Positions 1-8,903 of a stretch of 35,659 bases of DNA are shown in pieces. How positions within the stretch are numbered: position 1 is the first letter of the stretch; each line of letters begins with the position of its first letter. The stretch is from Oscillospiraceae bacterium. GTDB lineage: Bacteria > Bacillota > Clostridia > Oscillospirales > Ruminococcaceae. The stretch spans positions 1 to 35,659 of the forward strand of contig JAFLUI010000009.1 of assembly GCA_022508825.1 (NCBI GenBank), in the 5' to 3' direction. A program made the position numbers and the translations under genes. Below the pieces are notes generated by a model. That model ran no database searches and had not been told where the DNA came from. It saw nothing but the letters and a program-made list of their open reading frames with translations.

Positions 1-1007
1 ACCTTAATGGAGCTTCCGGAAGCAAGCTGTGTAGTAAGCTTTGTCTGAGCAACGGTATTCTGAGCATTTTTAATAAGCAGCTCATTGGTCTTTTCGTCCA
101 GAGCCTGCATAGCCTCAGCCTGTACCCTCTGACGCTTGAGCATTACCGCCTGTGCAAGCGCCTGCTTGAACACCGGCATTGTGATGATAAATGCAGAATT
201 TATCTTTCTTATAAGATTGAGGTTTGAAAACTGCATTGCTTTCAGCATGGGCACCGTCTGCATAGCAACGTTTTCTGCGATCTTAAGATCCATTACCCTC
301 TGCTCAAAGACCTGTCTTGTCTGCTCAAGAGTCTGGAGATCCATTGCAACAGCGCCTGAATCAGGCTCCTCTTCAAGCTTTTTGCGGTAATCTGCAATAT
401 ACTGGTCAAGCTCCACACAAGCCTGTTCTCCTGCCATGATGTACAGGATCAGATCCTTGTAATACTGGATATTTGCGTTGAACATTGTTTCAAGCTTTAC
501 ATTGGAAGATTCGATCTCTGTCTCATACTGACGGAGCTGAACGTAGATCTTGTCAACGTCCTCGCCCATTGTATGATATTTTGCAAGAAGCTTGTCGACC
601 TGCTTTTTCAGGTTAGCAAAAAGACCCTTTTTGCCGTCATCAGCAAGCTCCTTGGCATCAAACTGAGCCATAACAGCAGAAAGATGCTGGAGCAGCTCGC
701 CCGAGTCGTTTATCTGCTGCATATTCATTGAGTTAAGGACCTGGTCGGAAGCCTTTGATATCTCCATAGCAACATCGTTTCCGAACTTGGCTATAGAATT
801 GACATCATTGATATTGATGGTACTTACCAGCTTGTCGACCTCTTCATTTTTGACCAGCTCCTGCTTAAGCTCCTCGGTCTTTTGAACAATTGAGAACTGC
901 TGCGGCTCAGCCACCTGAATATTCAGAGCTGCAGCCTCCTCTGTTGTAACCTGCTGTGCCTGTACGTCTGCCTCAGATGAGGGTGTGAATTGCAATGCCA
1001 TTTTCAT
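1..1007 (-). CDS. telA: TelA/YceH-family toxic anion (tellurite) resistance protein, C-terminus cut by window edge
   Basis: About 335 codons are visible. The protein opens MKMALQFTPS and continues through long charged helices to a conserved TelA-like stretch near the left edge (QLASGSSIKV), so only the last few dozen residues should be missing. TelA/YceH proteins are cytoplasmic helical proteins linked to tellurite, antibiotic and envelope stress; their biochemical role is unsettled. The upstream gene is a YceG homologue, matching the yceG-yceH order of the Bacillus subtilis yceCDEFGH operon. Its ATG overlaps the yceG stop by one base (TAATG), implying translational coupling. A second ATG six bases further in (1001) is also well spaced from the AAGGAAGG Shine-Dalgarno, so the exact start is ambiguous. 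The family call rests on sequence pattern plus gene order. Confidence 0.88.
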   Translation of the reverse strand, partial: MKMALQFTPSSEADVQAQQVTTEEAAALNIQVAEPQQFSIVQKTEELKQELVKNEEVDKLVSTININDVNSIAKFGNDVAMEISKASDQVLNSMNMQQINDSGELLQHLSAVMAQFDAKELADDGKKGLFANLKKQVDKLLAKYHTMGEDVDKIYVQLRQYETEIESSNVKLETMFNANIQYYKDLILYIMAGEQACVELDQYIADYRKKLEEEPDSGAVAMDLQTLEQTRQVFEQRVMDLKIAENVAMQTVPMLKAMQFSNLNLIRKINSAFIITMPVFKQALAQAVMLKRQRVQAEAMQALDEKTNELLIKNAQNTVAQTKLTTQLASGSSIK

Positions 1008-2623
1008 TACCTTCCTTTCTTAAATAATTTTCCGAACAATCCCCCGCTTTGCGGCTCAGGGATCGAATCGGGAATTTTGAACTTTGGTATATGAACATTG
1101 TATTTGAACTCGTTCATAACATGAGTTTCAAATGCCGCCTCGCTTAAAAAAGCTTCGATATTCTTATATCCTGTAGGCGTGTAGATCAGTATGTCAAATC
1201 CAAGGAGACTGCACAGTACAAGCTGTATGCACTCTACCTTGCTGAATGTATCCTCGATGACGTCAATAATTATAAGCTTGGGTATATCCTTTGTGAAGTC
1301 GTACTTCTGGAGAAGCTTTAATATCTCCCTGTCCAGATTTGTTCCCACATATAGTATCATGGGAAGCAGCTCGGACGGGTCAAGCTTAAGGAATCCGCTG
1401 TCCGCCGCCTCCTGCATTTTATTAAAGATAAGAAGCTGCAGGCTGTCGGAAAGGAATCCGTACCTGTTATGAGGCGAATTTTTCAGCTTATCTGTGAGTA
1501 TCCTGCCGCCGTCACAATACTGCTTATATACGTCAAGATAGGAATCCACATACTTTTTATAGCTTGGGGACTTGTATATTATCCTCGTATTGGGAGAGAG
1601 CTTCCATTTGACGCTGTCCCAGTAGGCATTAAGGTTGCCGTCCTTTACACCGCTTATCTTGGCGAAAATATTGGGGACCGTCACGCTTGTTTCCTGCACT
1701 GCAAACCCTGTCCTGTACTTGGAGGGCTGGTGCCAGAGGATATCTATCTCGTCATATGTGGTTTTCAGCGTCACAGACTGCATATCCGAAAACTGAAAGT
1801 CCCTGAAAAGAGTGTCATTGCTGTACAGTATATTGTTAAGCTCTCTTGAAGCGTTATATGCCACCGTTGCTATCTTGGCTTTCACAGGCTTATCGGGATA
1901 CGGCGCCACCTGAACGGAACGCTCCAGCTCGAATATCTGCATACGTCCTTCCAGATTATTTCTTTTGAGTGTTGTCAGCATTGAGAGATTTCCGCAGATA
2001 TAGAGCACGTCAAAGCCTATCCTGGACATAAAATGCAGAAACTGTATCACTCCCGGAGCGATATTTCCGTAATACATCAGCAAAGGGATCTCTGCATGAT
2101 TTGCACGGTACGCATCTGAATTTGTGCAGCGGTCAAGCCAGACTATAAGCTCCCGTGCCATTTGCAGCATAGCCTCGCCTTTCAGGCTTCCCACAAAAAG
2201 CGGCAGAGCTTCTCTTGCAAGCTTTGTGCGTATCTCGTCCCCCTCGATATTTATCATCTCACAAAGAGAATTTAACATGGTCTGGTCGTCAGATATGTCT
2301 ATACCGTCAAATGCTGAAAGCTCATCTTCAGTAGGAGACTTTAACTCATATTCAATATAAATGAGCAGCTTCGGAGATTTTATCAGGTTTTCCCGCATTT
2401 CATAGAGCATATTTTTATACTGGGCGCGACGGTCATCGTCTGCAGGTTCCCCAAGAAGCGCTGTAAAATAAACAGGTATAAGCTCATTTTCAGTGAAATG
2501 CCCTCCCCTTGAAGAAAGCCTTTCAGCGTGAGTTTCAAAAATATCTTTTGACAGCGTATCTGCCGCTGTTGTTACAGTCTGAACAAGCTTTTTATTTTCA
2601 GTTGAAAAACCCTCAAAGATCAT
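1007..2623 (-). CDS. yceG: YceG-family protein, putative component of the Ter-type stress 'biosynthetic module'
   Basis: This 538-residue soluble protein matches the length of B. subtilis YceG (about 537) and lies directly upstream of a telA/yceH gene, as in the yce stress operon. No membrane segment or signal peptide is seen. YceG proteins are described in comparative genomics as parts of a putative biosynthetic module tied to TerD/TerC stress systems; no enzymatic reaction is established, and I see no textbook catalytic motif. The C-terminus is basic (GKLFKKGR). The ATG at 2623 has AAAGG about 11 bases upstream. Its own consensus promoter lies in the 86-bp gap from ligA. TerD, TerC or ATP-grasp partners are not in the window, but could lie beyond the left edge. 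Confidence 0.82.
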   Translation of the reverse strand: MIFEGFSTENKKLVQTVTTAADTLSKDIFETHAERLSSRGGHFTENELIPVYFTALLGEPADDDRRAQYKNMLYEMRENLIKSPKLLIYIEYELKSPTEDELSAFDGIDISDDQTMLNSLCEMINIEGDEIRTKLAREALPLFVGSLKGEAMLQMARELIVWLDRCTNSDAYRANHAEIPLLMYYGNIAPGVIQFLHFMSRIGFDVLYICGNLSMLTTLKRNNLEGRMQIFELERSVQVAPYPDKPVKAKIATVAYNASRELNNILYSNDTLFRDFQFSDMQSVTLKTTYDEIDILWHQPSKYRTGFAVQETSVTVPNIFAKISGVKDGNLNAYWDSVKWKLSPNTRIIYKSPSYKKYVDSYLDVYKQYCDGGRILTDKLKNSPHNRYGFLSDSLQLLIFNKMQEAADSGFLKLDPSELLPMILYVGTNLDREILKLLQKYDFTKDIPKLIIIDVIEDTFSKVECIQLVLCSLLGFDILIYTPTGYKNIEAFLSEAAFETHVMNEFKYNVHIPKFKIPDSIPEPQSGGLFGKLFKKGR

Positions 2624-2640
2624 AAAGAAAAGCGCCTTTC

Positions 2641-2681
2641 ACATAGTATACTTTTATTATACTATACATCATATACTATGT
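2641..2681. repeat. Inverted repeat / putative operator at the yceG promoter
   Basis: ACATAGTATA (2641-2650) and its exact complement TATACTATGT (2672-2681) flank the -10 element with a 21-bp spacer. A third half-site, TATACTAT (2658-2665), lies inside as a 14-bp-phased direct copy of the outer right arm. The arms overlap the -35 end and the region just downstream of the -10. Arms of this kind suit a dimeric repressor; which regulator binds is unknown. Confidence 0.55.
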
Positions 2682-2684
2682 CAA
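2656..2684 (-). promoter_or_regulatory. Consensus sigma-A promoter of yceG-telA
   Basis: Reading the minus strand, TTGACA (2684-2679) and TATAAT (2661-2656) are both perfect consensus hexamers separated by exactly 17 bp. They lie 33 to 61 bp upstream of the yceG ATG. Such a strong promoter for a stress module suggests control by a repressor, consistent with the inverted repeat that surrounds the -10 box. Confidence 0.9.
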
Positions 2685-2709
2685 TACAATTCAGAAATTT
2701 TTATGACAG

Positions 2710-4773
<2,064 letters not shown>

Positions 4774-5724
4774 TTACTTCTTTAAAGTAATCGCATACTT
4801 TACCTTTTCAGCAATATTTTCTGCGGACAGACCAAATTCCTTAAGAAGGTCAACAGCAGGTCCCGAGTGTCCGAAAACGTCGTTTACGCCGACCTTTACA
4901 ACAGGAACAGGACAGCACTCTGTTACAGCTTCCGCAACAGCAGAGCCAAGTCCGCCTATAACGCTGTGCTCCTCAGCAGTTACGATAACACCTGTTTCCT
5001 TAGCCGCCTTGCATATGATATCCTTGTCAAGAGGCTTAATAGTGTGGATGTTTATAACTCTTACGGAAATACCCTCCGCTTCAAGCTTCTCAGCAGCCAT
5101 GCGGGCTTCGTTTACCATAAGACCGGTAGCAACGATGGTCGCATCCTTACCGTCCTTAAGCTGTATGCCCTTGCCTACTTCAAATTTGTAGGTGTCCTTG
5201 TCATTGAAAACAGGCACTGCAAGACGTCCGAAGCGCATATAAACGGGACCGTCAATATTGAGCGCCGCTTCAACAGCAGCCTTTGCCTCTACATCATCGG
5301 CAGGATTGATGATGGTCATTCCGGGGATAGTCCTCATAAGAGCGATGTCCTCGTTACACTGGTGAGTAGCACCGTCCTCGCCTACAGAAATACCCGCATG
5401 AGTAGCGCCTATCTTTACATTAATATGGGGATAGCCTATTGAATTGCGGACGATCTCGTAAGCTCTGCCCGCTGCAAACATTGCAAATGAGCTTGCGAAA
5501 ACCTTTTTGCCTGTTGTGGCAAGTCCTGCAGCAACACCCATCATATTTGCCTCTGCGATGCCGCAGTCAATAAATCTTTCGGGACACTTTTTCTTGAAAA
5601 TACCCGTCTTTGTAGCTGCTGCAAGGTCAGCGTCAAGAACGACAAGATCCTCATATTTATCTGCAAGCTCAGCAAGAGCCTCTCCATAGCTTTCTCTTGT
5701 AGCCTTTTTAATTACATCTGCCAT
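4774..5724 (-). CDS. Transketolase, C-terminal subunit (pyrimidine-binding and C-terminal domains)
   Basis: A 316-residue protein carrying the transketolase central pyrimidine-binding domain (roughly residues 5-165, with FIDCGIAEANMMGVAAGLA, where the catalytic Glu sits) and the C-terminal domain (about 180-310). It pairs with the N-terminal subunit encoded immediately upstream to make a functional thiamine-diphosphate transketolase, which moves two-carbon units in the non-oxidative pentose phosphate pathway. Splitting into two genes is common in Clostridia and archaea. The ATG is four bases past the N-subunit stop, and its GGAGGG Shine-Dalgarno lies within the end of that gene, so the halves are likely made in equal amounts. 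The related 1-deoxyxylulose-5-phosphate synthase is less likely because of the split layout. Confidence 0.93.
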   Translation of the reverse strand: MADVIKKATRESYGEALAELADKYEDLVVLDADLAAATKTGIFKKKCPERFIDCGIAEANMMGVAAGLATTGKKVFASSFAMFAAGRAYEIVRNSIGYPHINVKIGATHAGISVGEDGATHQCNEDIALMRTIPGMTIINPADDVEAKAAVEAALNIDGPVYMRFGRLAVPVFNDKDTYKFEVGKGIQLKDGKDATIVATGLMVNEARMAAEKLEAEGISVRVINIHTIKPLDKDIICKAAKETGVIVTAEEHSVIGGLGSAVAEAVTECCPVPVVKVGVNDVFGHSGPAVDLLKEFGLSAENIAEKVKYAITLKK

Positions 5725-5728
5725 CTTC

Positions 5729-6571
5729 TTAGCCCTCCAGTTTCTCTAAGCTTGCTTTGAGCTCACTCATAGCCTGTTCGTACTGCTCTGCATTGGGTGC
5801 AGAACCATGCCATCCAACCTGACCTTCCATAAAGGACACACCCTTGCCCTTTGTGCTGGTCTGGATTATAGCGACAGGCTTTCCATTTATCTTCTCAGCC
5901 TCGTCAAATGCGCGCTCGATATCGTCAAAATCATGAGCGTCCATTGTAATAACGTGCCAGCCGAAAGCTTCAAACTTGTCGGTAATAGGCATGGGAGAGC
6001 ATACCTCGGTGATCTTGCCGTCGATCTGGAGTCCGTTGTTGTCAACGACCGCAACAAGATTGTCAAGCTGATTGTGAGCCGCAAACATTGCAGCCTCCCA
6101 TACCTGACCTTCCTCGATCTCGCCGTCTCCCAGGATAGCATACACCTTGTAAGGCGCGGAGGACAGCTTTCCGCCAAGAGCCATACCGCAGGCAGCGGAT
6201 ATTCCCTGTCCAAGTGAGCCGGTGCTCATATCAACGCCGGGAGTACCCTTCATATCAGGGTGTCCCTGAAGCATTGCTCCGATATGACGGAGCTTTTTCA
6301 GCTCGTCCTCAGCGAAAAATCCCCTCTGTGCAAGAACAGAGTAAAGCGCAGGAGCGCAGTGTCCCTTTGAAAGGACAACCCTGTCTCTTTCAGCCATTTT
6401 AGGATTCTTGGGGTCAACGTTCAGCTTTGCAAAATAGAGGTATGTCAGCACATCGCTTATTGAGAGAGAGCCTCCCGGATGTCCTGATTTTGCATTGTAA
6501 ACGCCCTCTATTACTCCCATTCTGACCTTGCAGGCAGTAATTTCAAGCTTTTTCTTTATGGAAGCGTCCAT
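5729..6571 (-). CDS. Transketolase, N-terminal subunit (TPP-binding)
   Basis: This 280-residue protein is the diphosphate-binding half of transketolase. The thiamine-diphosphate/metal motif begins at GDG (148-150) and ends at NN (178-179). The substrate-channel histidines are in KSGHPGG (about residue 31), SKGHCAP (about 71) and LQGHPD (about 104). The ATG has AGGA about ten bases upstream. It follows the HAD phosphatase gene by 35 bp, and a weak 7-bp hairpin (6597-6617) overlaps the HAD stop codon; this may be a processing site but is too weak to call a terminator. It is the last enzyme step encoded in the long minus-strand run. Confidence 0.95.
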   Translation of the reverse strand: MDASIKKKLEITACKVRMGVIEGVYNAKSGHPGGSLSISDVLTYLYFAKLNVDPKNPKMAERDRVVLSKGHCAPALYSVLAQRGFFAEDELKKLRHIGAMLQGHPDMKGTPGVDMSTGSLGQGISAACGMALGGKLSSAPYKVYAILGDGEIEEGQVWEAAMFAAHNQLDNLVAVVDNNGLQIDGKITEVCSPMPITDKFEAFGWHVITMDAHDFDDIERAFDEAEKINGKPVAIIQTSTKGKGVSFMEGQVGWHGSAPNAEQYEQAMSELKASLEKLEG

Positions 6572-6606
6572 GTTTAACCATTCCTTTCTATAGTTGAAGT
6601 GAAAGC

Positions 6607-7431
6607 TTACTTCACTTTACATAACATTTTCTCGATGTGGTCTATGGCTTCTGCGATGAAACCCTCATTGCAGTCTGCAGCAGTGACATGATCGGCAGCG
6701 TTTTTGACCACCTCCTGAGCATTCCGCGGAGCAAATCCGATGTCGGCATACTCTATCATTTCAAGGTCATTATTATAATCCCCTGCAGCTGCGATCGTAA
6801 AGCTGTCCCAGTTTTTTATTTTTACAAGCTCCTTCATGGCGATACCCTTTGCAGTGTCCTTTGGCAGACATTCAAAAAGGAAATCCCCGGATATAACAAA
6901 ATTCGCTTTGTCCCACCCCATTGAAGCCGCATAGCTTTCGACTTCGTTCAGTCTTTCATGAGCTATTGAGTAAAGAACCTTGCACCAGCCCTCCGCAGGG
7001 ATATCATCTATACCCGCTTCCGTGTATGGGATATGGGTCAGTTCAAGATGCTTCCGCTCCCAGTCGTTAAGACGGACAGCGTATATCCTGTCCGGAAGAT
7101 TTATCTCCACACCCATTTCAGGGAAACGCTCCATAAGGGCGATGGTGTAATCCTTTGCCGCCTTATCAAGAGTGCAGTTATAAAGCCTTTCCCCCGTCTC
7201 TGTGTCATAGATAAGTGAGCCGTTATTAAGAATCACAGGGGCGTTAGGCTTCAGGACGTCAAAAAACTGATCCGCAGCCTGAATTATGCGTCCTGTTGCA
7301 ATTGTAAAGATACCCCCGCCGTTTTTGAAGCGCTCGATCGCTTCCATGTCCTTTTCAAGGGGTACCTTGCTGTCAGGAAGGAGCGTTCCGTCCAGATCGC
7401 TTATAAAAACAATATTTGAAAAATCGGACAT
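6607..7431 (-). CDS. HAD-superfamily (Cof/IIB type) hydrolase, probable sugar-phosphate phosphatase
   Basis: A 274-residue HAD phosphatase. Motif I is DLDGTLLP (nucleophile Asp12, acid/base Asp14), motif II includes TIATGR, motif III includes the Lys of AKGIAMKEL, and motif IV is GDYNNDLEM. The large cap domain between motifs II and III is typical of the Cof/YidA subfamily, which hydrolyses small phosphorylated metabolites with Mg2+. Substrate cannot be read from sequence. The start is set at the ATG at 7431 because AAAGG lies nine bases upstream; an ATG three codons earlier abuts that Shine-Dalgarno. It lies between rluD and the transketolase genes and probably belongs to the same transcript. 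Confidence 0.88.
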   Translation of the reverse strand: MSDFSNIVFISDLDGTLLPDSKVPLEKDMEAIERFKNGGGIFTIATGRIIQAADQFFDVLKPNAPVILNNGSLIYDTETGERLYNCTLDKAAKDYTIALMERFPEMGVEINLPDRIYAVRLNDWERKHLELTHIPYTEAGIDDIPAEGWCKVLYSIAHERLNEVESYAASMGWDKANFVISGDFLFECLPKDTAKGIAMKELVKIKNWDSFTIAAAGDYNNDLEMIEYADIGFAPRNAQEVVKNAADHVTAADCNEGFIAEAIDHIEKMLCKVK

Positions 7432-7490
7432 AAACAACATCCTTTATTTGAAGATATACTAAATCAGCCGGATAAAAATCCTGCCAGAAG

Positions 7491-8420
7491 TTAATGCCCG
7501 CCTGCTCTGCCGCCTGAAAGCCTATCCAGAACATTTTTGAAATACTCCGGCAGCTCGCTGTCAAATTCATAATATTCCCCGTCTGCAGGGTGGATAAAGC
7601 CTATCTTTTTGGCGTGGAGACACTGTCCTTCACAGTATTTTGAGGGCTTGCCGTACACATCATCTCCGAAAACAGGGTGTCCGATATAGGACATATGGAC
7701 ACGTATCTGATGTGTCCTGCCGGTAAAAAGCTTAAGCCTGACATAGCTGTAACCGTCATACTCCTCTAAAACAGTGTATTCCGTCCGTGCAGGCTTGGAA
7801 TTTTTATCGGTGACGCACATTTTCTTCCGGTCTGTATGATGTCTGCCGATAGGAGCGTCGATGGTGCCTGTGGGCTCTTTGAACCGTCCGCAGACAACCG
7901 CCTGATACTCACGGGTAAATGTGTGCTCCTTTATCTGCTCTGCAAGCTTGACATGTGCGTTATCGTTTTTTGCAACAATAAGGAGACCGCTTGTATTTTT
8001 GTCGATACGGTGGACGATTCCCGGACGTATCACTCCGTTTATGGAGGATAGCTGTCCCTTACAGTGAAAAAGCAGAGCGTTCACCAGCGTGCCTGTATAA
8101 TTTCCTGCCGCAGGGTGAACTACCATGCCTTTCGGTTTATTTACAACAAGCAGATGCTCGTCCTGATATACGATGTCGATCGGGATATCCTCGGGAACAG
8201 CGTCCAGCTCTGTAGGCTCCGGAAGCTCGACTACAACAATGTCGCCCTCCCTGACCTTGTAGCTTTTCTGCTCGGTCTTGCCGTTTACAGTGACCTTTCC
8301 CTCTTTAAGAAGCTTTTGCAAAGCCGAACGTGATATATCAGCATCATTGTCACAGATCCACTTGTCAAGGCGTGCGCCTTGACAGATATCGTCCTTGACT
8401 ACATACTCAAGTCTGTCCAT
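7491..8420 (-). CDS. rluD: RluA/RluD-family 23S rRNA pseudouridine synthase
   Basis: This 309-residue enzyme has an N-terminal S4 RNA-binding domain (about residues 15-75, RLDKWICDN ... ISRSALQKLLKEGKV) followed by the RluA-type catalytic domain. The catalytic aspartate is D140 in IVHRIDKNTSGL, with the later GRTHQIRVHM motif. It isomerises uridines in 23S rRNA helix 69 or a similar target; family members differ in site, so the symbol is by similarity (YlyB in Bacillus occupies this position next to lspA). The ATG overlaps the lspA stop by 14 bp and has AAAGGA eight bases upstream, an obvious translational coupling. Confidence 0.92.
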   Translation of the reverse strand: MDRLEYVVKDDICQGARLDKWICDNDADISRSALQKLLKEGKVTVNGKTEQKSYKVREGDIVVVELPEPTELDAVPEDIPIDIVYQDEHLLVVNKPKGMVVHPAAGNYTGTLVNALLFHCKGQLSSINGVIRPGIVHRIDKNTSGLLIVAKNDNAHVKLAEQIKEHTFTREYQAVVCGRFKEPTGTIDAPIGRHHTDRKKMCVTDKNSKPARTEYTVLEEYDGYSYVRLKLFTGRTHQIRVHMSYIGHPVFGDDVYGKPSKYCEGQCLHAKKIGFIHPADGEYYEFDSELPEYFKNVLDRLSGGRAGGH

Positions 8421-8898
8421 CTGATTCTTCCTTTACAAGCTTAGGCTCAATAAAGAAAAGCCATATCAGCATAAACGCCGCGCCTAAGACTACGCAGATA
8501 TCTGCAAAATTAAACACTGCAAAGTTAAAGAGCTTTACATCAAGATAGTCCACTACATAGCCCTGTCTTACTCTGTCGATGAGATTTCCAAGCCCTCCCG
8601 ATATTATCATGACCGAGCTTATGAGGAAAAAGGGACGCTTATACTTATATTTTATGGTAAATATAAGCAGTCCTATCAGCATTACCGACACAAAAACTAT
8701 AAGGAACCATTTCGCTCCCCGGAAGCTGCTGAAAGCAGCCCCCGTATTTTCAGCATATCTCAGTCCAAGTATTTCCAGATCACCAAAACGTATGAAGTCC
8801 ATAGTCCCAACGGGCATAAGATTTCCCACCATCCACAGCTTTATGACCTGATCGGCTGTTACCAGTATTATCCCTAAAATTATAAGGAAAATTACCAT
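8407..8898 (-). CDS. lspA: Lipoprotein signal peptidase (signal peptidase II)
   Basis: A 163-residue polytopic membrane aspartyl protease that cleaves the signal peptide from prolipoproteins after lipidation. Four membrane segments are visible (about 3-19, 65-82, 91-107, 132-150). The signature GNLIDRVRQGYVVDYLD supplies one catalytic Asp (D117), and FNFAD supplies the other (D133). Asn51 in the AENTGAAFS motif is also conserved. It lies five bases after ileS and overlaps rluD, the order seen in many Firmicutes. The nearest AAGGA is about 15 bases before the ATG, so translation probably depends on coupling with ileS. Confidence 0.96.
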   Translation of the reverse strand: MVIFLIILGIILVTADQVIKLWMVGNLMPVGTMDFIRFGDLEILGLRYAENTGAAFSSFRGAKWFLIVFVSVMLIGLLIFTIKYKYKRPFFLISSVMIISGGLGNLIDRVRQGYVVDYLDVKLFNFAVFNFADICVVLGAAFMLIWLFFIEPKLVKEESDGQT

Positions 8899-8903
8899 AA
8901 TGT

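Noticed and set aside
4867-5442. Long open frame on the plus strand opposite the transketolase C-subunit
   Set aside because: It is antisense to a conserved enzyme gene, has no family resemblance and no Shine-Dalgarno; a shadow of codon bias.
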